Shown one piece after another: positions 14,884-22,709 of a stretch of DNA of 51,999 nucleotides. Source of the stretch: Mycobacterium sp. 852002-50816_SCH5313054-b (lineage in GTDB: Bacteria > Actinomycetota > Actinomycetes > Mycobacteriales > Mycobacteriaceae); NCBI RefSeq assembly GCF_001667185.1, contig NZ_LZIC01000082.1, positions 1 through 51,999 of the forward strand, in the 5' to 3' direction. How positions within the stretch are numbered: position 1 is the first letter of the stretch; each line of letters begins with the position of its first letter. The position numbers were made by a program, and so were the translations under genes. The notes under the pieces were generated by a model. That model did no database searches, was not told where the DNA came from, and saw only the letters and a list, made by a program, of their open reading frames with translations.

Positions 14884-16974
14884 TCACCGCGATTTTGCCG
14901 AAACGGCTTCGTACCAGGCCACGTGGTAGTGCGCGAGGGATTCATGCCCCGCAATAAGGGCGTCGATGGCGGCCAGAAGCATCCAGTCAGCAGCCGCCGA
15001 CAACTCGTGTGGATCCTCCATCGCTTTCTGGTAGGCGACCTGCTGCTCGTGCTGCAGCACGTCGATTTCGTTGTCGGTAACTCCGGTTCCTCGGCTCGCG
15101 GCCCGTGCCAGAGTCTGGGCGATCCGCGGCAACCCGTCACGTCGCCGCACTGCCTCGACGAGCGCGGGGCCCAGCTCGTCCACTTCTGGCCCTGCGCGTG
15201 CCACGCGATCGCCGGTAAGAGCCGGGTCGTCGGGCCCTGGCCTCGCGATGAATCCGTTGGCTTTGTGCACCGCTGCGGCCGTGACGACGCCCAGCAGGTC
15301 GACGACGCTGGCGTCTGCTCTGCGAAGGGCCGGCTCCAGCAGCCGATTCACCCCGACGGGGATCTTCACGTTCGGCGGGATCCAACCGCAACCGATGCTG
15401 CTGACCAGAAGCGTGGTGCCATCGTCACGCAGTCCGGCGGCCCACGACAGGCCGGGAGCCTGCCGGGCTACCGCCTCGACGAGGCGCTGCAGCCGCTGCT
15501 GTTCAGCGGCACGACTTGAGACATCGCCCGCCACGGCACCCGCCGTAGCCGCCAACGCCGACGCGCTCGCGGGGGATGCTGCGCTTGCTCCGGCCTGGCT
15601 GGCTGCTGCGCCCCGCTGGACCGTCGACATCATTGGGCTGCCAGCCGAAGGCGACGTTGACGGCGACGGTGCGACCGGTGCACCAGACACTGGAGTAGTC
15701 GGCGGCGACACCGACGGCGCGGCGACGACCGGGGGGCGCAGGTCGGAACCGTAGGCGGGCAGTGGACCCGCCGGGGCGGCGGGGCCGCCAGTGACCGGGG
15801 CCATCGGGGTGGACACCGGCATGGCTGCCGCGACGGGCAAGGCCCCGCCCGTCGACGCCAGTGGTGCGCCGGAGGCGGCGGGGGCCTGTGCGCCCGAGGC
15901 ATGGTCGACGGCTGCGGATTCGACACCGGAAGCACCAATCGTCGGGGCGGATAACGGGGGCGCGACGGGAGCCTGGGGTGGCGCCGACGACGACGAAGCA
16001 GCGTTGGCCAGCCCCTCCGACAAGTTATGAGCACCCGCCGCTGCTGGCTGACCCGTCATCATCCCCTGGGCGAATGAGTTCCCCAGCTGATTCGGTGAGA
16101 GGCCCCCAAGGCTGGCAGCTGGTGAGAGCCCACCGCCCGCGGGTAGTGGCGAACTCACCGCTGGAGCACCTGGGAGGTGCCCACCACCAGGAGGGGCGGC
16201 AATCGGAACGCCAGTGCCCGCACTGATTCCAGATTCGCCCCCAGCCCCATGCGAACCTGCCACCGGGCCCCCATCCGCCGTGTAGCTGCTGCCTCCGGGC
16301 GTTCGACCACCAGCACCACGGGCACCCGCCGGCGGGCCGCCATGGCCAGTGGTACCGCCGCCAGCACCGCGGGCGCCCGCCGGCGGGCCGGCATCTGCAA
16401 TCGCACCCTTCGGCTGACCGCCCGGGCCTGTCCCCTGATTCTTGAGGAATTCCTGCGGCGATATCGACAGGCCTTCAGCGGTGAGAATTCTCTGAATAGC
16501 ATCCGTGATTGCCGCCACGGCTGCAGCTGACTTATGTGCGGCGAATCCGTTGGCCTCGGCGATTAGGTTCTCGATTTCCGCGGCCTTCACCGGTGCCGGC
16601 TCTTTCGAATTTTCAACATTGGCAATTCGCTGATTGTAATCGTCGGCGATACCTCGAAGACCCTCGCGCAAACTATCGATCGCATCCGCGCCCTTCTCAA
16701 AGGCGTCGGCTTTCGCTTTGTATTTCTCAGCTAAATCCAGGTGGTGTTTCTCGCCCTGTTGAAAGCGGGAGACGAGATCGTCCACGGTATGACCCTGGTT
16801 ATGGGCCGCCAGTTGTGTCCACTGGCCACGCAGATCCTGTGCGTATTGTTCCTGCTGCTGCTGCTGCGTTCTCCAATGCGCGGCACCGGCTCTCAGAGTG
16901 GCCGACGACTGCGGCCACCAGGCGCCGATGAGCTCCGCCGTGTGTTTCCCCGCCGGCAGGTCAGCTCCCATCAA
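14884..16974 (-). CDS. EspK-like ESX-2 associated protein (Rv3899c-like C-terminal domain)
   Basis: This is a 696-residue three-part protein. Residues 1-190 are helical and Esp/WXG-like, with GAWWPQSSATLRAGAAHWRTQ, a Gln-rich coil, and a long charged coiled coil (QQGEKHHLDLAEKYKAKADAF). Residues about 195-500 are disordered Gly/Pro/Ala/Ser sequence with short repeats. Residues about 500-696 are folded: SWAAGLRDDGTTLLVSSIG with GWIPPNVKIP resembles the EspK C-terminal region (DUF5631/5632 type), followed by a helical end. EspK-type proteins accompany secreted Esp substrates. As I recall, M. tuberculosis has two shorter adjacent genes here (Rv3899c, Rv3900c), and this long form may correspond to both. 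The GTG/ATG choice at the start (MMGADLP) is uncertain by one codon. Confidence 0.78.
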   Translation of the reverse strand: MMGADLPAGKHTAELIGAWWPQSSATLRAGAAHWRTQQQQQEQYAQDLRGQWTQLAAHNQGHTVDDLVSRFQQGEKHHLDLAEKYKAKADAFEKGADAIDSLREGLRGIADDYNQRIANVENSKEPAPVKAAEIENLIAEANGFAAHKSAAAVAAITDAIQRILTAEGLSISPQEFLKNQGTGPGGQPKGAIADAGPPAGARGAGGGTTGHGGPPAGARGAGGRTPGGSSYTADGGPVAGSHGAGGESGISAGTGVPIAAPPGGGHLPGAPAVSSPLPAGGGLSPAASLGGLSPNQLGNSFAQGMMTGQPAAAGAHNLSEGLANAASSSSAPPQAPVAPPLSAPTIGASGVESAAVDHASGAQAPAASGAPLASTGGALPVAAAMPVSTPMAPVTGGPAAPAGPLPAYGSDLRPPVVAAPSVSPPTTPVSGAPVAPSPSTSPSAGSPMMSTVQRGAAASQAGASAASPASASALAATAGAVAGDVSSRAAEQQRLQRLVEAVARQAPGLSWAAGLRDDGTTLLVSSIGCGWIPPNVKIPVGVNRLLEPALRRADASVVDLLGVVTAAAVHKANGFIARPGPDDPALTGDRVARAGPEVDELGPALVEAVRRRDGLPRIAQTLARAASRGTGVTDNEIDVLQHEQQVAYQKAMEDPHELSAAADWMLLAAIDALIAGHESLAHYHVAWYEAVSAKSR
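16311..16390. repeat. 51-bp tandem repeat inside the EspK-like gene
   Basis: A 29-bp unit at 16311-16339 recurs at 16362-16390 with about two mismatches, 51 bp apart, so the reading frame is kept. In protein this is GPPAGARGAGG repeated with a 17-residue period, in the disordered middle of the EspK-like protein; a third weaker copy (GGPVAGSHGAGG) lies further along. Such in-frame repeats usually vary in number between strains. Confidence 0.75.
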
Positions 16975-17060
16975 ATCTCCTAAACAGACACTAGTTCGTC
17001 ACAAGACGATCCGGTCCCGGCCTACAATGCCGTCATTTTGCGCACAGCCACGGCGTGTCC

Positions 17061-17588
17061 CTAACGGCAGATCGCCGCCATTGCAGCGTCAGTTTTAGTT
17101 ATGTCGTCAAGCGTCATCTGATATAGCGGTGATGAAGCATCGGTATCGCTACTTACTGCATTGGAAGTGCGATAGGCCGAAGCCAGCGCTCGTGCAGCAT
17201 CGCGATCATTCGCACTCAGCGCTGGATTGGTCGCTGCCGCGTCAAGCAGCCCTGCTCCATTAACCAGTGAAATGCGAGCGAGGGCCCTATCTGACAAATT
17301 CGTATCAAAATGGACGGAGCGGGCGGCGAGTTGATAGGCCGCACACAGCTCTTTTTTAGCGCCGGCGACCTGGTCGGGAGTGAAGCTCGGGGTCGGCGTA
17401 GCGGGCGTCGGAGCCTTGCCGGCGGCGTCCGTGGCCGGTCGAGTGAGAGCGACGATGCCAACAATGAGTGCGGCCGTCGCAATCAGTCCAATGACGACCA
17501 ACCCGACAGCAGTAAGCCGACCAGAGGCGGGCTTCCGTATTTGCGCGGGTGGTGTCCACTGCGCCGCAGGAGGCGGCTGGGGATTCAT
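17061..17588 (-). CDS. Single-pass membrane protein, Pro-rich N-terminus, unknown function
   Basis: From the ATG at 17588 the product has 175 residues; an in-frame GTG at 17615 would add nine. A cytosolic Pro/Gln-rich start (NPQPPPAAQWTPP) leads to one membrane helix at about residues 24-50 (GLVVIGLIATAALIVGIVAL). An extracytoplasmic helical domain of about 110 residues follows, with a Pro/Thr linker and two cysteines (KELCAAYQL and the third-last residue, AAICR), which could form a disulfide. Such proteins occur in many mycobacterial ESX and lipoprotein neighbourhoods. I recall a small membrane protein, Rv3901c, at this place in M. tuberculosis, but cannot confirm homology. It is 47 bp from the hydrolase gene end. 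Confidence 0.72.
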   Translation of the reverse strand: MNPQPPPAAQWTPPAQIRKPASGRLTAVGLVVIGLIATAALIVGIVALTRPATDAAGKAPTPATPTPSFTPDQVAGAKKELCAAYQLAARSVHFDTNLSDRALARISLVNGAGLLDAAATNPALSANDRDAARALASAYRTSNAVSSDTDASSPLYQMTLDDITKTDAAMAAICR

Positions 17589-17662
17589 CACCTGATCAAG
17601 GCTAATCGCCAGCACGACGATGTCACTTCAGACCAGGCCGACGCCTAGCCCGATAAGCCGCG

Positions 17663-19519
17663 TCAATGGCGATGCCCAGACGTCGCCGGTCGCGCGACTT
17701 CCGGGTCGACCCATCCGCCCACGCCGTATTCGCCGCGGTGCCGCGCGGTCATGCCGTCGTGTCGCAGCGCATCGCCGTGGCCGGACACCACGTCGGCGAT
17801 GCTGAATAGCGATTCCGACCCCTCGTCGAAGTAATGCGTGTGGTCGTAGAGCGGATTCGCGACATTACCCGGCACCTCGGCTTTGAACCGGGTGGAACCG
17901 TAGCCGTCCTCAGCAGGATCGTCTCCCAGCCCGCCGAAGTTCAGGCCGATGAGCCCGGGCCCGGTCACACGGCCGGGCGACCAGGTGACCGCGTCGCCCG
18001 AGGCCGCACCGACATACAGGTGGCCGCCGGAAGACAGATGGAAGTCGGCCGCCGAATGCGCAAGATCGGTGCCCGGGGAGCCGACCAGCACGGCGTCGTC
18101 GGTGTGCATCCCGTAGGTCGCCGCATCCGCAACGACCGTGGACCCATACGAGTGGCCGACCACGGTCAGGTGTGTCGGCGCACCCTCGTGGGTGACGGTC
18201 AAAGCGTTCATGTCGGCGGTCAACGTCTGCGCGCCGGCGCGCGCCATGTCCGGTTCCCGAAGGCCGGCGTCGTACCAGTTGTCGGGTGCGTCGTAGCCGA
18301 CCCATGTCACCACCGCGGTCGGCTTGCCCCCGTCAGCGCGGACGGACTCCTGGTACAACCGCACGCCCTCCGTCTTGGCGAGCGTTCCCTCGCGGACACC
18401 AGCGCCGGCCCCCTTCACCAGCACCGCGGTGTTGGCCGCCGTGTCCGGGTTTCCCACAGCGATGGCCGCGGCGCCTTCGCCGCCGAACGCCTCGGGCTGA
18501 TATTTCAACAGAAATACCTCCGGACGGGTCTGCCCCAGGGCGGCCTCCGAGGCTTTCAGGCCTTGCTGGGTGCGCCAAGCATTGGAGTAACGGGTGCTCG
18601 CGAGGGACGTCAGTCCGTAGTTACCGGGGCAGCGGACCGCCTCGGCCACCGACACGCCGTTCCGCGCGGCAACGTCCTCCACGCGACGAAGGTCATCGCC
18701 CATCACCGCCTGGTTGACCGCGCTCCGCGCGGCGACCGGAACACCGTTGAGGTTTCCCAGTTCTGGTCGATGGTCGGCGATCAACCGGCTTCGCTGCGCA
18801 GGCTCGAGCGTTCGCCACCACCGGTTGACCTCGTCGGCGCTCGACTCCGGCGGGGGAATCGGCACGGACGCGTCGGGCTTCCCCGCTTCCGAACCGTCCA
18901 CCAGGTACAGAACCGTCGGGGCGTAGCCGTCGGTGCGCAAGGTGGTCAGCGACGTGTCCAAGGACCGCGAGTAGTTGCTGCGTTCGGACCGCAGCCGGCC
19001 CACCGCCGCCGCGGTGTCGTCAATGGCTTCCTGCTCCAGAGTGCGGATCAGAGCGTCGAGCGCGGATCGATCCTCCGCCGTGAGCCCGATGTCGCCCTCG
19101 AGAGTCAGCGCCTGGCCCAGTAGATCGTCGACCTGCCGCAGCCGATCCTCCAAGGCCGAGATCTCCTGTGCGGCTGCGCGTTGCGCTTCGGCCAGGGCCG
19201 CCGCGACGCTTTCCAAGTCCGCGCCGACCTTGGGCAGCTGCAGGGACTGGGTACCGACGGACTGCATAGTGCGCCGCATTTCGGCGAGGTCGTTGATCGG
19301 ATTCTCGCCGTTCGCCCGATTCCAGGACGCCTCGAAGCGGCGGCGCGCCTCCTCGAAGGCCGCCGCGGATTCCGCGGTGCACCGGCCGGCGTCGTGAAAT
19401 GCCTGCGCCAAAGCGGCGATGTGCGCCGGCTGCCCCGCCTGCAGGCTTGCGTTGATCGCCCAGGGGTCGCCGCCGGCTTCGGCTATCAGGTCCCGGCTGC
19501 TGATGTGTCGGAAGTCCAT
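17663..19519 (-). CDS. DUF1023-type alpha/beta hydrolase with helical N-terminal domain, candidate ESX effector
   Basis: This 618-residue protein has two parts. Residues 1-210 are predicted helices with a heptad-like charged stretch (EISALEDRLRQVDDLLGQA) and an AFEEARRRFEASWNRANGENPINDL segment typical of mycobacterial ESX-exported proteins. Residues about 330-600 form an alpha/beta-hydrolase domain of the DUF1023 family, with nucleophile GHSYGS (S457), a likely acid in VLVGSPGTD (about residue 482), and a late His in VVSGHGD or the TARHRG stretch. The substrate is unknown; related enzymes are esterases or lipases. It overlaps the preceding DUF2563-like gene by 34 bp, so the two are made together. 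In M. tuberculosis this position holds CpnT with its EsxE/EsxF partners, so this may be a replacement effector. Confidence 0.82.
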   Translation of the reverse strand: MDFRHISSRDLIAEAGGDPWAINASLQAGQPAHIAALAQAFHDAGRCTAESAAAFEEARRRFEASWNRANGENPINDLAEMRRTMQSVGTQSLQLPKVGADLESVAAALAEAQRAAAQEISALEDRLRQVDDLLGQALTLEGDIGLTAEDRSALDALIRTLEQEAIDDTAAAVGRLRSERSNYSRSLDTSLTTLRTDGYAPTVLYLVDGSEAGKPDASVPIPPPESSADEVNRWWRTLEPAQRSRLIADHRPELGNLNGVPVAARSAVNQAVMGDDLRRVEDVAARNGVSVAEAVRCPGNYGLTSLASTRYSNAWRTQQGLKASEAALGQTRPEVFLLKYQPEAFGGEGAAAIAVGNPDTAANTAVLVKGAGAGVREGTLAKTEGVRLYQESVRADGGKPTAVVTWVGYDAPDNWYDAGLREPDMARAGAQTLTADMNALTVTHEGAPTHLTVVGHSYGSTVVADAATYGMHTDDAVLVGSPGTDLAHSAADFHLSSGGHLYVGAASGDAVTWSPGRVTGPGLIGLNFGGLGDDPAEDGYGSTRFKAEVPGNVANPLYDHTHYFDEGSESLFSIADVVSGHGDALRHDGMTARHRGEYGVGGWVDPEVARPATSGHRH

Positions 19520-19815
19520 CGCACCGCTCGCTCTTGTGCAGCGTTGCGGTCGTCCATGTTGGTGAAGCCGTTGGCGGCGGAGTGAGCGTTGTGGCCGAGC
19601 CCGGTCAGTGTCTCGTGGTGAGCCTGCAAGTTTTTGACGTGCTGCCCCTGCGCTGCGGTCACCGCCTCGCGGAACGCCTCGGCCGCGGGGAAGCCGCCGA
19701 ACATGCCCGACGCGAGGGGCGCCCGCGCCAGCTGGTCGGCCCCCTCTCGGGCGTGCCCGCCGGCGCGGTGAGACTGATCGGCCCCCGAGTGCAGCAAGTC
19801 CGTGTCGACGAACAT
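19486..19815 (-). CDS. DUF2563-like small ESX-type protein
   Basis: This 109-residue all-helical protein is of the WXG100-like/EspC size class. Helix one (MFVDTDLLHSGADQSHRAGGHA) and helix two (VKNLQAHHETLTGLGHNA) flank a turn SGMFGGFPAAEAF, where an aromatic-Gly-Gly takes the place of W-x-G. The end (NGFTNMDDRNAAQERAVRW) is similar to EspC/DUF2580 proteins. No tyrosine is present, so there is no classical Y-x3-D/E, but FTNMD has the same spacing with Phe. It overlaps the hydrolase gene by 34 bp. By analogy with EsxE/EsxF next to CpnT, it is a likely secretion partner of the hydrolase; this is inference. Confidence 0.75.
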   Translation of the reverse strand: MFVDTDLLHSGADQSHRAGGHAREGADQLARAPLASGMFGGFPAAEAFREAVTAAQGQHVKNLQAHHETLTGLGHNAHSAANGFTNMDDRNAAQERAVRWTSDTSAAGT

Positions 19816-19887
19816 CGCTAACCCCCTTCTTGACTCGTTGTAAAGCTATTAACGCCTCGGTTGCCGGTCAACTCAGTCCTTGCGCGG

Positions 19888-20397
19888 TTACAAGTTGCTG
19901 GCTCCGTCGGCCAGCCCGTCGCCGTCGGCGTCGGTCAGACTGACGTTCCACTTGCCGTCGCCGTCGGTGTCGATGTACCCCGTCACCCCGCCGTCGGCGG
20001 CGCACAGCACCCGGTCGGCCACTCCGTCACCGTCGGTGTCGAGCAGCCGGTCGTCGGGCCGACCCTGGCCGTCGAAGTCGACGAGCGGACCACCGGTGTG
20101 CTCGACACCGTCGAGCCCGAACCACCGCAGCTGCCCACCGCGGTCAACGGCCACTCCCCACGTGCCCGAGCCCTCGTCGGTAAACCACGCCTCGGGTCTG
20201 CCGTCATTATCGAGATCGAGGGCGGCGTGGTCGGCCATGCCGTCGCCGTCGAAATCCGCCAGCGCGTCGTCCTGCATCCCATCACCGTCGAGATCCAAGC
20301 CGATCGCGTCGAGCCGGCCGTCCCCGTCCAAGTCGAGGTTGGGCTGGCCGTTCCAGATGGCCGCTGCGCCATCATCATTCGCCAGGCAGTAGTCCAC
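19888..20397 (-). CDS. Asp-rich calcium-binding-type repeat protein (Rv3906c-like)
   Basis: This 169-residue, very acidic protein is built of about eight short repeats of the form D-x-D-G-D-G-x-x-D, for example DLDGDGRLD, DLDGDGMQD, DFDGDGMAD, DTDGDGVAD and DADGDGLAD. This pattern binds calcium in thrombospondin type 3, dockerin and VCBS-like repeats. A central non-repeat part (GTWGVAVDRGGQLRWFG) resembles a beta-propeller blade. No signal peptide or membrane helix is visible. The GTG start at 20397 has only a weak ribosome-binding site. It lies 24 bp downstream of pcnA and on the same strand, so read-through from pcnA is possible. Calcium binding is inferred from the motif. Confidence 0.8.
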   Translation of the reverse strand: MDYCLANDDGAAAIWNGQPNLDLDGDGRLDAIGLDLDGDGMQDDALADFDGDGMADHAALDLDNDGRPEAWFTDEGSGTWGVAVDRGGQLRWFGLDGVEHTGGPLVDFDGQGRPDDRLLDTDGDGVADRVLCAADGGVTGYIDTDGDGKWNVSLTDADGDGLADGASNL

Positions 20398-20421
20398 GCC
20401 TACTCGGACGCGGGGCCGGCG

Positions 20422-21864
20422 CTACTCGTTCCCGCGGGACCGCCACCAGGACAGCAGCTCCGCGGTCGCCTCCTCGTTCGTCATCGGGCCACGCTCGAGC
20501 CGCCGCTCCTTGAGATGCCGCCACGCCTCGCCGACCTGCGGGCCCGCCGGGATCCCGAGCAGCTCCATGATCTGGTTGCCGTCCAGGTCCGGGCGCACCC
20601 GCGCCAGGTCCTCCCGGGCGGCCAGCTCGGCGATCCGCTCCTCGAGCCGGTCGTAGCTGGCCTGCAGCCGCGCGGCCCGGCGCTTGTTGCGCGTCGTGCA
20701 GTCCGCGCGCACCAGCTTGTGCAGCCGAGGCAGCAGCGGCCCCGCGTCGGTGACGTAGCGGCGCACCGCCGAATCGGTCCACTTGCCGTCGCCGTAGCCG
20801 TGGAACCGCAGGTGCAGGAACACCAGCTGCGAGACGTCGTCCACCATCTGCTTGGAGTACTTCAGCGCCCGCAGCCGCTTTCGGACCATCTTGGCGCCGA
20901 CCACCTCGTGGTGGTGAAAACTCACCCCGCCGTCGGGCTCGTGTCGCCGCGTCGCGGGCTTGCCGATGTCGTGCAGCAGGGCGGCCCACCGCAGCACCAG
21001 ATCGGGCCCGTCGTCCTCCAGCGCGATCGCCTGGCGCAGCACCGTCAGCGAATGCTGGTAGACGTCTTTGTGCTGGTGGTGTTCGTCGATGGCCATCCGC
21101 ATGCCGCCGACCTCGGGCAGCACCACCTCGCCCATCCCGGTCTCCACCAGCAGGTCGATGCCGGCCACCGGGTCGTCGCCGAGCAGCATCTTGTCCAGTT
21201 CGGCGGCCACCCGCTCGGCGCTGATCCGCTCCAGCTGCGGGGCCATCTCCTCGATCGCCGCCCGCACCCGCGGCGCGACGGTGAAGCCGAGTTGCGACAC
21301 GAACCGCGCGGCGCGCAGCATCCGCAACGGGTCGTCGCCGAAGGACACCGACGGCGCCGCCGGCGTGTCCAGCGCGCGCTCCCGCAATGCCGCCAAACCG
21401 CCCAGCGGATCAACGAATTCGCCTGGGCCCGCCGCCGTGACGCGCACGGCCATCGCGTTGGCCGTGAAATCGCGGCGCACCAAATCGTCCTCGAGGCGAT
21501 CGCCGAAACGCACCTCGGGTTTGCGTGACACCTGGTCATAGGCGTCGGCGCGGAACGTGGTGATCTCCAGGCGGTAGTCGCCCTTGCCGACGCCGATGGT
21601 GCCGAACCGGATCCCGGTCTCCCACACCGCGTCGGCCCACCGGCCGACCATCTCTTGCACCTGTTCGGGGCGGGCGTCGGTGGTGAAGTCCAGGTCGGGG
21701 CTGAGCCTGCCCAGCAACGCGTCGCGCACCGAACCGCCGACGAGGTACAACTCGTGGCCGGCGGCGTCGAAGATGGAACCCAGCTCGCGCAGCACGGGGG
21801 CGTGCTTGTTCAGGGCGACCGCGGCGGCGGTCAGCAGCTCGGCATCCTGGGCGGCGTCAGGCAC
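20422..21864 (-). CDS. pcnA: CCA-adding tRNA nucleotidyltransferase
   Basis: This enzyme adds or repairs the CCA end of tRNAs using CTP and ATP. The 480 residues match M. tuberculosis PcnA. The class II nucleotidyltransferase signature is complete: LYLVGGSVRDALLG at about residue 40 and the metal-binding DLDFTTDA shortly after. The arm with RRDFTANAMAVR and the RNA/nucleotide-binding GGLAALRERALDTP and FGDDPLRMLRAARF follow. From about residue 245 there is an HD-type domain (LLHDIGKPATRRH, VGAKMVRKRLRALKYS). The GTG at 21864 is used as the start. It is divergent from mutT4, with a 110-bp gap that must carry both promoters. Confidence 0.95.
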   Translation of the reverse strand: MPDAAQDAELLTAAAVALNKHAPVLRELGSIFDAAGHELYLVGGSVRDALLGRLSPDLDFTTDARPEQVQEMVGRWADAVWETGIRFGTIGVGKGDYRLEITTFRADAYDQVSRKPEVRFGDRLEDDLVRRDFTANAMAVRVTAAGPGEFVDPLGGLAALRERALDTPAAPSVSFGDDPLRMLRAARFVSQLGFTVAPRVRAAIEEMAPQLERISAERVAAELDKMLLGDDPVAGIDLLVETGMGEVVLPEVGGMRMAIDEHHQHKDVYQHSLTVLRQAIALEDDGPDLVLRWAALLHDIGKPATRRHEPDGGVSFHHHEVVGAKMVRKRLRALKYSKQMVDDVSQLVFLHLRFHGYGDGKWTDSAVRRYVTDAGPLLPRLHKLVRADCTTRNKRRAARLQASYDRLEERIAELAAREDLARVRPDLDGNQIMELLGIPAGPQVGEAWRHLKERRLERGPMTNEEATAELLSWWRSRGNE

Positions 21865-21974
21865 GTTCGATCAGCGTAGTCGGGTGACGCGCATGACACC
21901 GACGCTGCCGTCGCACGGCGGCCCAGCGGCGAGTATGTCCTGAAGAAGGACCCCCGCCAGCTACTATCGCTTGG

Positions 21975-22709
21975 GTGTCCGACGCCGAACAAGCCAGACC
22001 ACGTCGCCGCCGGGGGCGCCGCCGGCGTCGTGGCGTCGGCGGCGCGGCGGAGAATCCCACCGACACCCCCACGAACGGCGACGCTCCAGCGACCAAACCG
22101 CGGCGACCCCGCCCGCCTCGCCGCGTGCCGGAGCGACTGAAGACCGTCCACGAAACGTCCGCCGGTGGCCTGGTCATCGACGGTATCGACGGCCCGCGCG
22201 ACGAGCAGGTCGCCGCGCTGATCGGTCGCGTGGACCGGCGCGGACGGATGCTGTGGTCGCTGCCCAAGGGGCACATCGAGGTCGGCGAGACCGCCGAACA
22301 GACCGCGATCCGTGAGGTCGCCGAGGAAACGGGTATCCGCGGCAGCGTGCTGGCCGCGCTGGGGCGCATCGACTACTGGTTCGTCACCGACGGCCGCCGC
22401 GTGCACAAGACGGTGCATCATTACTTGATGCGCTTCTCGGGCGGCGAGCTGTCCGACGAGGACCTCGAGGTGGCCGAGGTGGCCTGGGTGCCGATCCACG
22501 AACTGCCGTCGCGACTGGCCTACGCCGACGAGCGCCGGCTGGCCCAGGTGGCCGACGAGCTGATCGACAAGCTGCAGAACGACGGTCTCGACGCGCTTCC
22601 GTCGCTGCCACCCAGCACGCCCCGGCGGCACCCGCAGACGCATTCGCGTACCCGGCATTCAGACAAGCGCGTCGCGGGCCGGAAGAACGGTCACGGGCCC
22701 GGGCCGTGA
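21975..22709 (+). CDS. mutT4: Nudix hydrolase MutT4-like
   Basis: This is a 244-residue Nudix protein. A very Arg-rich start (RPRRRRGRRRRRG at residues 8-20) and a Pro/Arg linker precede the Nudix domain, from about residue 58 (TSAGGLVIDGID). The Nudix box is intact: G-x5-E-x7-REVAEETG at about residues 98-120, with the metal-binding REVAEETG core. The C-terminal tail is His/Arg-rich. Nudix enzymes cleave nucleoside diphosphates linked to another group; mycobacterial MutT4 is regarded as a possible oxidised-nucleotide or dinucleotide-polyphosphate hydrolase, and its true substrate cannot be read from sequence. GTG start. The stop overlaps the next start (GTGA at 22706). Confidence 0.9.
   Translation: MSDAEQARPRRRRGRRRRRGVGGAAENPTDTPTNGDAPATKPRRPRPPRRVPERLKTVHETSAGGLVIDGIDGPRDEQVAALIGRVDRRGRMLWSLPKGHIEVGETAEQTAIREVAEETGIRGSVLAALGRIDYWFVTDGRRVHKTVHHYLMRFSGGELSDEDLEVAEVAWVPIHELPSRLAYADERRLAQVADELIDKLQNDGLDALPSLPPSTPRRHPQTHSRTRHSDKRVAGRKNGHGPGP

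Noticed and set aside
19861..21528. Plus-strand 555-codon frame opposite the repeat protein and pcnA
   Set aside because: Its Val/Pro repeats are the antisense of the DGDG codons, and the rest is antisense of pcnA.
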